From Succinivibrio dextrinosolvens (GTDB lineage: Bacteria > Pseudomonadota > Gammaproteobacteria > Enterobacterales > Succinivibrionaceae), in NCBI RefSeq assembly GCF_011065405.1, contig NZ_CP047056.1:3184747-3248746 (forward strand): a stretch of 64,000 nucleotides of DNA, in the 5' to 3' direction. The notes beneath the pieces were generated by a model, which was not told the DNA's origin, searched no databases, and worked only from the letters and a program-made list of their open reading frames with translations. The position numbers and the translations under genes are program-made. Shown here piece after piece: positions 43,775 through 51,629 of this stretch. Within the stretch, counting starts at the first letter, position 1; every line of letters begins with the position of its first letter.

Positions 43775-45394
43775 TTAATCTACTATTCTCCATTGTGCAA
43801 CAGCTTTGTCTTCGGCATTGATAACTACAGCCATTCTGTTAAGTTCTTTTAGAGGAAGAATTTCTCCGTAGCGTTTATCCTTTGCCTGTTCGATTGCTTT
43901 ATCCAGAAGCTCTTTCTCTGAGGCTTTTGTTTTTGCAAGCTTAAACTCAAAGACAAATCTTTTTGTAGAAAGTTCTACAACAATGTCTGCTCTGCCGTCA
44001 GAACTTATAGCTTCTCTTTGCGCGTTGATACCTGATAGGCTTAGTGTGTAGTAAATAATGTCTCTGCAGTAATGCTCTGTTTTAAATGCTTCCTTGTCAT
44101 CATAACCAAAAGTGTTTAATGCTGCACTGAAGGTTTTGATTAAAGACTCAAAGTCAGCTTTCTTAAAATTAGTTATTAAAGCTGATGAGAAGTCATGGAA
44201 GATATCATCATCCAGAGGATTGTCTCTAACTTCTCTGTAATATAGCTGTATTAGAGAAGACTGTACTTCCAGATTAGGAGGAACCAGAAAGAGACTTTCT
44301 CCTCCTAATTCATTCTTTTCAGATCTTACTGATAGATATCCTGTCTGATAAAGAAGACTTATTGGTGTAACATCAAAGTAATCATAGAATTCACTCAGTG
44401 TTTGAGGTCCACATTTTGTCTTCTGAAGTGTTTGTAATGGGGTATTCTGAATATTCTTTACGTATTTTGCTATCAGTGTAGGATAGGAGCCGCCTGTTTC
44501 ATACCAGAAGTTTTTGAATCCCTGTTCTGGGGTGTAAAGAAAGTTCAGAACTGACCATGGATTATGCAGCATTGTGTCATTATCAACATGGAATCTGTAT
44601 CCGTCATAATGAGCCTTAATCTGGGCATAACACTCATTTTTACCGATATTAAGTGTATTGGCTGCATTCTCAACATATTCATCAAAGTACTGGTGTATGT
44701 CATCGTCTGTATAGCCAAGTAATGGGGCAAACTTGCTTTCAAGACTTAGGTCTCTTAGGTTGTTCATCTGTGAAAATACAGAGGTCTTTGCGAATCGGCC
44801 AACTCCGGTAATAAAGATAAATCTCATATCACCGGTCAGGCCTTTGATGGCTCCAAATAAGCCCTGTAGATACAGTCTGTATGATTCAAATAATTCCTTG
44901 TTACCCAAAGAGTGTGTTAGTGGGTAGTCATATTCGTCAATTAAAAGAACATATTCTGATGGAGCTGATTCTACGATTGTCCTTAAGTTTAGACCAGCAG
45001 AACGGTGCTCCTTTCTATCAGATAAGGTAACACCATTTTTTTCTGCAACTTCAAATAAGATTTCATTTATTTCAGAATCTAATTCGTTTTTATTCTCAAA
45101 TGAAAGGGTAGAAAAATCTAAGTGAATAACTTTGTATGTTTTTCCTTTCTCTGCTTCATTCCACAAGCTTTCAATTTTTAGTCCTTTGAAAAACTCTGTT
45201 CCATGAGAAAACAAAGATTCTAACGTGGATATAAGCAGAGATTTTCCGAAGCGTCGTGGTCTTGATAGAAAATTAGGACCATCCAGATAAGCAAAATCAA
45301 AAATCAGATCAGTGTGGTCAACGTAAATCTGATTTTTTCTTCGAATATCTTCAAAACTGTTTTTAGCTCGAGGAAGTCTTCTAATATCTACCAT
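43775..45394 (-). CDS. AAA-ATPase-like protein with C-terminal PD-(D/E)XK nuclease domain
   Basis: This 539-residue protein belongs to the large family formed by an AAA-ATPase-like domain (PF09820) and a PDDEXK_9 nuclease-like domain (PF08011). The nucleotide-binding motif is SRPRRFGKSLL (near residue 45), the acidic Walker B is LLIDEYDYPL, and the nuclease-like end has GRADIVVELSTKRFVFEFKLAK. Genes of this family are numerous in gut anaerobes, occur singly and have no established function. A role in DNA recombination or defence is a guess. A diverged homologue lies at 51630-53282 in the same window. Confidence 0.87.
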   Translation of the reverse strand: MVDIRRLPRAKNSFEDIRRKNQIYVDHTDLIFDFAYLDGPNFLSRPRRFGKSLLISTLESLFSHGTEFFKGLKIESLWNEAEKGKTYKVIHLDFSTLSFENKNELDSEINEILFEVAEKNGVTLSDRKEHRSAGLNLRTIVESAPSEYVLLIDEYDYPLTHSLGNKELFESYRLYLQGLFGAIKGLTGDMRFIFITGVGRFAKTSVFSQMNNLRDLSLESKFAPLLGYTDDDIHQYFDEYVENAANTLNIGKNECYAQIKAHYDGYRFHVDNDTMLHNPWSVLNFLYTPEQGFKNFWYETGGSYPTLIAKYVKNIQNTPLQTLQKTKCGPQTLSEFYDYFDVTPISLLYQTGYLSVRSEKNELGGESLFLVPPNLEVQSSLIQLYYREVRDNPLDDDIFHDFSSALITNFKKADFESLIKTFSAALNTFGYDDKEAFKTEHYCRDIIYYTLSLSGINAQREAISSDGRADIVVELSTKRFVFEFKLAKTKASEKELLDKAIEQAKDKRYGEILPLKELNRMAVVINAEDKAVAQWRIVD

Positions 45395-45493
45395 TTCTAT
45401 ATTCTCTTTGAGATTCTATATGTTTACCTTACATTCTACTATATATGTTCAGTCTTGTTGTACGGTGTTTTTCATTTATGTAGGTAAGATTGT

Positions 45494-46291
45494 TTATTCT
45501 TCAACGAGCGTTGGAAAATACCGAGTTTTGTTTCCTGCTTTTTTAACTGTCAGCATTCCTTTATGACACATTTCAGTTAATAAGCCATACGCTTTTGTAG
45601 AACCAACAGACAAGATCTTTTCCACTTCTCTACGTGTGATAACTTTTTTGTTCACGGCAAATTTCATTACTATTTCTAATTCTGCATTCTGCTGAAAATA
45701 ACCGATTTTTTCTATATTGCATTTGAAGTTCAGGTTAAATATTGTTGTTCTGAATGCACCTGTAGCAGACTCGAAGACAGCCTGCTTTAGACAATCTTTA
45801 TATAAGTCTCTGATACGTTTAATGCCTGTTCCGTGGTTTTCTACCAGTTTTAGTCTATAGAATACATTTGCAAGATTTGCGTTGCGGGACTGTGAAACTC
45901 CCATCATTACAGCTTCCATAGATAGACCAGATACAAGTCCTCCTAGAGATACAAACTCAATTCTATCGTCATATATGTTTACTAATGTGCTTCCAGTGAA
46001 GCTATAATCTCGATGAATTATTGCATTTAATAATGCTTCTCTGACTGCCGCATGAGGATAATCTCTAACATCTTCGCGTCTTAGTCCTTCAATTGTTGAT
46101 TTGACTGCAATATTCTTATCTATAAAATTGTATCCATCTTCAAGCTGTGTCAGTAAGGAACCGCTGAATTCCTGATGGTTTCTGAATATGACATCATCGG
46201 TCCCCTGAAAAACAGCTATTTTTAAAGTGTGTTCACATTGGTCTGATAACAGTAGGGCAAGATTAGTGTAAAGGCCTTCTTCTCCAATCAA
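45494..46291 (-). pseudogene. N-terminally truncated RecG-like ATP-binding protein
   Basis: The 265 codons match the C-terminal part of the AlbA_2/HATPase (RecG-like) helicase-related regulators: EGLYTNLALLLSDQ, FQGTD, HAAVREALLNAIIHRDYSFTGST, FVSLGGLVSGL and GTGIKRIRDLY, then a winged-helix end. Family proteins have about 480 or more residues with an N-terminal AlbA_2 domain, which is missing. The frame has only a TTG to start, and it joins a fragment of an IS200 tnpA over a short shared sequence (GGAGAAGAAG), so it is a deletion or insertion remnant. Confidence 0.75.
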
Positions 46292-46460
46292 ATTCTAATA
46301 GTTTTGATTCAAATCTGACACATACTAAAGAAAAGATATTTCTGAGTTCTCCTAAGATAGCTGCTGTTAATACTTTACGTCTGTATTTAATCACAAAAAA
46401 CAGATGGACATGCAAATTGTAAACACAATGTCGGCCGTGCAAAAATTCTGTTTTTTTCAT
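46263..46460 (-). pseudogene. tnpA: IS200/IS605 TnpA fragment
   Basis: The 65 codons begin like an IS200-type Y1 transposase (GRHCVYNLHVHLFFVIKYRRKVLT and FESKLLEFD). They break off exactly where the HUH metal motif should come: the expected GEEDHVHLL is replaced by WRRRPLH and a stop. The rest, including the catalytic tyrosine, is gone and RecG-like sequence follows. The gene is divergent from tnpB, as in IS605-type elements. Confidence 0.85.
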
Positions 46461-46511
46461 ATACTATCATCCTCAATTGTTAATAATCTTGTTAGAGTCC
46501 TTTCATCGTAA

Positions 46512-47801
46512 ATGAATATCAACTGGAAACAGGCATACAGATATAGGTTAAGACCTAATGGCGCACAGCAGAGAAGATTACTTCAGCTCTGCGGCTCTGC
46601 CAGATATGCATGGAACCAGGTATTGGAAGGAAGAAATGAAGAATATAAGGAATATCTTGAAGACATCGAATCTGCCAAATGCTGGGGAGAAGATGTTTCT
46701 TTAGTACCAAAGCCAAGACCTATAAATAGATTTTCATTTACATATGATCTTAATAAACTGATGGCAGAGGAAGAAAACAGCTTTCTCAAGACTCAGGGGC
46801 ACTCTCAGGTGCTGCAGCAAAAGATGCAGGACTTGTATAGTGCTTTTAGCCGGTTCTTCAAAGGTAAAGGCGGATATCCTCAATTCAAGACTAAAAACGG
46901 ATACAACTCTATAAGATTTCCTCAGGGCATAAATCTGGATGAGAAGAATAAGAGGATCTTTCTTCCAAAGACCGGTTTTGTAAGATACAGAAAGTCCAGA
47001 GATATAGAGGGAGACATAAAGAACGTAACCGTCTCATTCTTTTCTGGAGAATGGTATGTATCTATACAGACTCAGAAAGAAATAGAAGTACCTGAGATAA
47101 ATCTAAAAACCATGTTAGAGACTGAGGCGGATAATGCTTTGGGTATAGATATGGGAGCAGTACGCTTCTGCACCTTCTCTGACGGACGTTATGAAGAGTC
47201 ACTAAAGAGTAATGAGCTTACCCGTCTTGATGAAAAGATAGCTATTGTTCAGAGACAGCTAAAAAACAAAAAGAAAGGTTCTAACAGAAGATTAAGACTT
47301 ATAAAGAGAATCTCCAGACTTCATCAGAAGAAAGCCAATATTCGTTATGACATTCATCAGAAGCTCAGTACACAGATATGCAATAGCCACGCAATTGTTG
47401 TTGCTGAGGAGCTGAAGATAAGGAATATGACGAAGAGTGCTAAAGGAACTATATTGAATCCTGGCAGAAATGTAAAAGCAAAGTCAGGACTTAACCGTTC
47501 AATTCTGTCTGAAGGCTGGGGACAATTCTTTAAGATGCTTGAATACAAGCAGAAAAAGAGAAGTCATATCTTTTTACAGATTAACCCAAAGAATACCAGC
47601 AGAACCTGTCCTAAGTGCGGTCATATCTCCAAAGATAACCGAAAAACTCAGGCTGTGTTCTGCTGCAAAAGCTGTGGATATACAGCCAATGCAGATGAAA
47701 ATGCAGCGGGAAATATCCTAAGGGCTGGACTGGCCCGGCTAGCACAGGAAGTGAACTCCAAAAGAAGTCAGCACTGTGACCCCTCTGAAGCTGAACAGTA
47801 A
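46512..47801 (+). CDS. tnpB: TnpB RNA-guided nuclease of an IS605-type element
   Basis: This 429-residue protein has the RuvC catalytic residues D213 (LGIDMGAVRF), E299 or E300 (VVAEELKIRNM) and D395 (NADENAAGNIL). It also has the four-cysteine zinc finger C-x-x-C (CPKCG) and C-x-x-C (CKSCG). The N-terminus AYRYRLRPNGAQQRRLL is typical. TnpB proteins are known to be RNA-guided nucleases related to Cas12, using a guide read from the element's right end. All catalytic residues are intact although the partner tnpA is broken, so activity may have been kept. Confidence 0.92.
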   Translation: MNINWKQAYRYRLRPNGAQQRRLLQLCGSARYAWNQVLEGRNEEYKEYLEDIESAKCWGEDVSLVPKPRPINRFSFTYDLNKLMAEEENSFLKTQGHSQVLQQKMQDLYSAFSRFFKGKGGYPQFKTKNGYNSIRFPQGINLDEKNKRIFLPKTGFVRYRKSRDIEGDIKNVTVSFFSGEWYVSIQTQKEIEVPEINLKTMLETEADNALGIDMGAVRFCTFSDGRYEESLKSNELTRLDEKIAIVQRQLKNKKKGSNRRLRLIKRISRLHQKKANIRYDIHQKLSTQICNSHAIVVAEELKIRNMTKSAKGTILNPGRNVKAKSGLNRSILSEGWGQFFKMLEYKQKKRSHIFLQINPKNTSRTCPKCGHISKDNRKTQAVFCCKSCGYTANADENAAGNILRAGLARLAQEVNSKRSQHCDPSEAEQ

Positions 47802-47868
47802 TGTCAGCAGTAGGAATCCTCTTGCTTCAGCAAGAGGAGGATGTCAAAATTGATGATCTGCAGACTCT
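47640..47868 (+). ncRNA. probable right-end RNA (omega RNA) of tnpB
   Basis: TnpB guides are made from the 3' end of tnpB and the element's right end. Here the coding end is followed by a hairpin with ten-base pairing (CCTCTTGCTT/AGCAAGAGG) at 47818-47837 and the end GGATGTCAA. The next 16 to 20 bases (from about 47849, ATTGATGATCTGCAGACT) would be the guide and lie inside the DnaA-like sequence. Boundaries are inferred from other elements. The 5' limit is approximate. Confidence 0.45.
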
Positions 47869-48562
47869 CACCAAAGGCGAGAGATCAAGAGAGACTTTCT
47901 TTAAGATTATCGATAATTATCTTGATGAACCAGGAAAACAGCTGATTATGACATCATCTAAGCCTGTCGGTAGTTTTAAGAATATTCCTCCTCGAATAAT
48001 CTCAGAACTTGGTTCTGGAGTATGCACAGAGATTCTACCTCCGTCCTATGAGAACCGTGTCGCAATTACATGGCAGAAGTGTAAGGAACAAAAACTTAAA
48101 CTGGATCAGCCTGTCGTGGACTATATTGCACAGAAAATCAGATACAACGTCAGATCTATTGAAGGCGCAGTCAAAACTTTAAAGACTCTGTCTGAAGTCA
48201 CCGCTAATAGGATTACCTATAATGATGCGGTTAAGTTACTTTCGGATCTGGTTGAAAGCGATAGCCGTTACATCAGCATTGAAACAATTAAGGAACACGT
48301 GGCTGAAGAATATGGTGTAACTGTAGATTCAATTGAGTCTGCAGCAAAAAATAAGAATGTATCCTATGCTCGTTCAATGGCGATGACTCTAGCCAATGAT
48401 CTGATTCCTAATCTGTCATTTAAGGACATTGGCACTGCCTTTAATAAAGGTCATTCCTACGTACATGAAGCAATCAAACGTACTCGCGAAAGAATCTGTG
48501 ATGAAAGAGATGAGCAGAATGCAATTTATAATAAACTAATTGCTTCTCTGAATAATTCATAA
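47849..48562 (+). pseudogene. C-terminal half of a second DnaA-like protein
   Basis: After the tnpB element, coding continues as IDDLQTLTKGERSRETFF (the Walker B region of DnaA) through the AAA+ lid (YNVRSIEGAVKTLKTL) to a DnaA domain IV: ARSMAMTLANDLIPNLSFKDIGTAFNKGHSYVHEAIKR, a near match in form to the DnaA box-binding motif. Walker A and all of domains I and II are absent. A frame starts at an ATG within the element (47801), so a truncated DNA-binding protein could still be made. It looks like a dnaA paralogue that the IS605-type element broke, with the 5' half lost. Confidence 0.7.
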
Positions 48563-48609
48563 CCGAGGAGAAATCCTGTATCCGTTCAATCATCATAACT
48601 ATAGAAGAA

Positions 48610-48645
48610 TATCAGCAGCAACTTGAATAATAGTTACTGCTGATA
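48610..48645. terminator. hairpin between convergent dnaA-like fragment and trpG
   Basis: The arms TATCAGCAG and CTGCTGATA pair around an 18-base region that pairs further. It lies 25 bases downstream of trpG. Confidence 0.6.
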
Positions 48646-48670
48646 CTGTATTGTGTTGAAGCTTAGCCGT

Positions 48671-49258
48671 TTACTCCGTCAGTGTAGCAATTGCATTCTT
48701 CAGAAGATTTCTTCCAAAGGTTGTCATGATGGATTCAGGATGAAACTGGAATCCCAGAACCTTGTATTTTTCTGAATACAGTGACATGCACATGCCGTCA
48801 TAATCAGCCAGAACATCAACCTCAAGCGGTAAATCCTCAACCACCAGTGAATGATATCTTGCAATCTTCAGGGGATTAGGCAGCCCTTTGAAACACAGTT
48901 TATCAGTATGCTGCATCATGGAACTTTTGCCATGTACAATCACAGGAGCCTTTACAACCTTACCTCCCAGAACCTCTCCTAAGGCCTGATGACCAAGACA
49001 GATTCCAAGCATAGGATACTTGCCAAGACTTTCTCTGATGATTGGCAGCAGGTTATTAGCATCCTTAGGGGCAGAAGGACCAGGGGAGAGCATAATTACT
49101 ACCTTTCCACATTCACTCAGATTCAGTGCTCTGGTCATAATTGTTTCTACTCTTACATCATTTCGAAACACCATTACATTATTTCCTAAAACCTTAAGTT
49201 CATCTACCAGGTTGTAGGAGAAGGAATCGAAATTATCAATAAAAATAATGTTTGCCAT
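48671..49258 (-). CDS. trpG: anthranilate synthase glutamine amidotransferase subunit
   Basis: The protein is about 195 residues from the ATG at 49258, preferred because GAGGAG precedes it and the family begins MANIIFIDNFDSF. It supplies ammonia from glutamine to TrpE. The class I triad is present: cysteine in GICLGHQALGE, and histidine and glutamate in FQFHPESIMT. The oxyanion segment is MLSPGPSAP. It starts four bases after the trpE stop, so the two are coupled. It is not fused to trpD as it is in enteric bacteria. Confidence 0.95.
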   Translation of the reverse strand: MANIIFIDNFDSFSYNLVDELKVLGNNVMVFRNDVRVETIMTRALNLSECGKVVIMLSPGPSAPKDANNLLPIIRESLGKYPMLGICLGHQALGEVLGGKVVKAPVIVHGKSSMMQHTDKLCFKGLPNPLKIARYHSLVVEDLPLEVDVLADYDGMCMSLYSEKYKVLGFQFHPESIMTTFGRNLLKNAIATLTE

Positions 49259-49262
49259 GATG

Positions 49263-50765
49263 TTACTCCTCATCTGCCAGAGCTAAGGCACATAGAACTG
49301 ATTTAGCCTTGTTAACTGTTTCCTGACATTCTGCCTTGATATCTGAATCGAATACCACTCCGCAGCCTGCCTGAACATAGGCGGTATTGTCTTTTACGAA
49401 GGCACTTCTGATAGCAATACAGGTATCCATTGAACCATCCTCCGAGAGAATACCGATAACACCACCGTAAGAGCCTCGTTTCTTTCCCTCATATCTGTAG
49501 ATAAGCTCATGCGCTTTGATTTTTGGTGCACCTGACAGAGTACCCATATTCATACAGGCACAGTAGGCATGCAGCGCATCCAGATCGTCTCTTAATTCTG
49601 CGTGCACATCTGATACCAGATGCATTACTGACTGGTATTTATCAACATGCAGCATGTTATCCACGTAACGACTTCCGGTTTTGCTGATTCTTGCCAGATC
49701 ATTACGGGCCAGATCAACCAGCATCAGATGCTCGGCAACTTCTTTTGTGTCTGTTCTCAGTTCCAACTCAATACGGCTGTCCAGCTCCTTATTGATACTG
49801 CCGTCCTCATTAAGTCCGCGAGCGCGGGTTCCTGCAATAGGGCTTATTGAGACCCGTCTCTTATCAGCCTCATATCTGACCGCATATTCAGGACTTGCTC
49901 CAAAGATTGTGAAATCAGGATCTTTGATGTAGTACATGTAAGGGGAAGGATTGAGTTTTTTCAGATATGAATAGGCAAGTAACGGATCATTGCATCTGTG
50001 TCGGAAGGTTCTCGAGGGTACCACCTGGAAAGCATCTCCATCTATGATGTGCTGCTTAACCTTTGCGACAATCTCTCCGAATTTTTCATCATTAAGGTCA
50101 GGATCAATTTTAGGAGACACTTTCTTTAAGACTAGATTGTCCTCCTCTTTAAAGGAATCGATCCTGTCACGTAACTCCAGAGTCTCAATGGCAATCTCCT
50201 TATAGGACTCACCATCAAATACATAAGCGTCAATAGAGGTTTCTTGTTTCTGATGATTTGATCTGATTGCTATATCGAATACGTAGAAGCCATAGTCAGG
50301 GCAGGGATTATCTCCTTTCTTCAGATCACCTATGTACTCAAAGTTATTGATATAGTCAAAGGAAATAAGACCTCCGATGAAGATGTTCTTACAGCCTTTG
50401 ATACTGGTTATGGTTTTTCTTAAGACCTCAAATGGATTATCTGCCTTTAAACGTGTTTCCTCATCAAGTTCATGTTGAGGTCTGCTGTAGGCAATGGTGA
50501 GTGAATTTTCATCTGTTTCTACATTTAAGGCTCTGGCAATAATTCTAAGTAAGGCTTTTCCGTTCTGATTTAAAGCCTGCGCTTTGACTTTCAGATCCTC
50601 ACAGGTGATCTTGAGTGCAGCTGAAACTCCGATTAAGGACTGAACGCCGCTTTTATCTATAATCTCTGCACTCTCGTATAGAATGGTATTGTCCTTATGA
50701 CAATATTCCTTATAAAAAAGATGTGCTTCCTTTAGATATCTGGTATCAAATGTTATCGATTTCAT
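49263..50765 (-). CDS. trpE: anthranilate synthase component I
   Basis: This 500-residue enzyme makes anthranilate from chorismate. The N-terminal regulatory site has LYESAEI in the place of the tryptophan-binding LLES motif. The catalytic half has GASPEYAVRYE, PIAGTRARG, DLARNDLARI, VSDVHAELRDDLDALHAY and SGAPKIKAHELI. It is the first gene behind a Trp-rich leader and attenuator. Feedback inhibition by tryptophan is expected from the motif. Confidence 0.95.
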   Translation of the reverse strand: MKSITFDTRYLKEAHLFYKEYCHKDNTILYESAEIIDKSGVQSLIGVSAALKITCEDLKVKAQALNQNGKALLRIIARALNVETDENSLTIAYSRPQHELDEETRLKADNPFEVLRKTITSIKGCKNIFIGGLISFDYINNFEYIGDLKKGDNPCPDYGFYVFDIAIRSNHQKQETSIDAYVFDGESYKEIAIETLELRDRIDSFKEEDNLVLKKVSPKIDPDLNDEKFGEIVAKVKQHIIDGDAFQVVPSRTFRHRCNDPLLAYSYLKKLNPSPYMYYIKDPDFTIFGASPEYAVRYEADKRRVSISPIAGTRARGLNEDGSINKELDSRIELELRTDTKEVAEHLMLVDLARNDLARISKTGSRYVDNMLHVDKYQSVMHLVSDVHAELRDDLDALHAYCACMNMGTLSGAPKIKAHELIYRYEGKKRGSYGGVIGILSEDGSMDTCIAIRSAFVKDNTAYVQAGCGVVFDSDIKAECQETVNKAKSVLCALALADEE

Positions 50766-50818
50766 ATCTACACCTTATATTTATCGAAAATTCTGTTTAA
50801 ATGTATGTCGTATAAAAA

Positions 50819-50844
50819 CGAAAAAACCCGCAATCATGCGGGCC
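50819..50844 (-). terminator. attenuator terminator before trpE
   Basis: CCCGCA and TGCGGG pair around a four-base loop and are followed by six T residues on the minus strand. A GCGGG stretch just after the leader peptide stop (minus strand AACTGCGGGTAG) offers the alternative pairing. Confidence 0.85.
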
Positions 50845-50873
50845 TTCTATAAGTACAACAGTTCTACCCGCAG

Positions 50874-50915
50874 TTAAGCAGGGCACCACCATGAACCGTT
50901 AATACTTCTGAACAT
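50874..50915 (-). CDS. trpL: trp leader peptide of the trpEG operon
   Basis: A 13-residue leader, MFRSINGSWWCPA, with two adjacent Trp codons and an AAAGGA ribosome-binding site. It is related to the leader in front of trpD: both have the Trp pair next to the same GCACC-type sequence and are followed by the same form of hairpin. Confidence 0.88.
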   Translation of the reverse strand: MFRSINGSWWCPA

Positions 50916-50959
50916 AAATAATTCCTTTGAAAAATCTTGTAACTTTTTCTTTATCATAT

Positions 50960-51005
50960 CCAATTCTTCATGAAATCATAGCGTTTTCTGTAAAATATAT
51001 TAAAT
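50960..51005 (-). promoter_or_regulatory. probable promoter of trpEG
   Basis: On the minus strand a -10 hexamer TATGAT lies at 50975-50980, about 60 bases before the leader peptide start. The -35 is weak. The plus-strand block TTTTCTGTAAAA at 50984-50995 is identical to one at 42725-42736 upstream of the trpD leader. Confidence 0.4.
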
Positions 51006-51138
51006 TGCACCATAACGGTAAGATCTCATTCTTCCCAATATGAAAGTTTTTGCTATCAGATAAGTGATACAATTTCTGTAACGCGTTGGGTACCTGGTGC
51101 GTATTCAGGCCATATATTGTCTATTAAGGAGAATTTCT

Positions 51139-51567
51139 ATGATAGCTTACATCTGGCCGATTGCACTGATCGTGCTTTCCAACCTCTTCTATAATATCTG
51201 TGCCAAGTCTTTTCCTTCTGTATTGAATCCTTTTGCTGCTCTGACCATAACCTATCTCGTGGCGGCTGTAGCCTCACTTGTTCTGTATTTTCTTACCCGT
51301 GAGGAGAAGTCTGCTCTTTTACTTGAGTATGCCAAAGCAAACTGGGTTCCATATGCCTTCGGTCTGTGTCTTTTAGGTCTTGAGGCAGGCTTTATTTACA
51401 CCTATAAGGCAGGCTGGCCTATTAGTTCTGCATATATTATCACGAGCGCGTTTTTGGCTATTCTGCTGATTGTGGTTGGATATCTTCTGTATAAGGAGCC
51501 TATAAGCTGGAATAAGATTGTAGGCGTAGCTGTGTGTTTATTGGGACTGTGGATAATCAACCGCTAG
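51139..51567 (+). CDS. small EamA/DMT-type transporter
   Basis: The protein is 142 residues from the ATG at 51139, which has AGGAG seven bases upstream. It has four or five hydrophobic segments and belongs to the drug/metabolite transporter superfamily in half-size form: NLFYNICAKSFPSVLNPF at the start and LLYKEPISWNKIVGVAVCLLGLWIINR at the end, the typical last helix. Such half-size proteins work as dimers. Substrate unknown. Its 3' end is found again as a decayed copy at 53301-53392. Confidence 0.8.
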   Translation: MIAYIWPIALIVLSNLFYNICAKSFPSVLNPFAALTITYLVAAVASLVLYFLTREEKSALLLEYAKANWVPYAFGLCLLGLEAGFIYTYKAGWPISSAYIITSAFLAILLIVVGYLLYKEPISWNKIVGVAVCLLGLWIINR

Positions 51568-51629
51568 AATGGTTATCTAATTCTATATTTTCATAACAGA
51601 AACCAAGAAGAAAGTCTGCTAACATTGTT

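Larger units (their letters stand above)
46263..47848. mobile_element. IS200/IS605-type element with broken tnpA and intact tnpB
   Basis: A truncated tnpA and a divergent complete tnpB are followed by a hairpin (CCTCTTGCTTCAGCAAGAGG) just after the tnpB stop and the sequence GGATGTCAA, typical of the right end of this family. The DnaA-like coding sequence begins directly after. The left end is lost with the 3' part of tnpA, so the element cannot move on its own. Confidence 0.75.
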
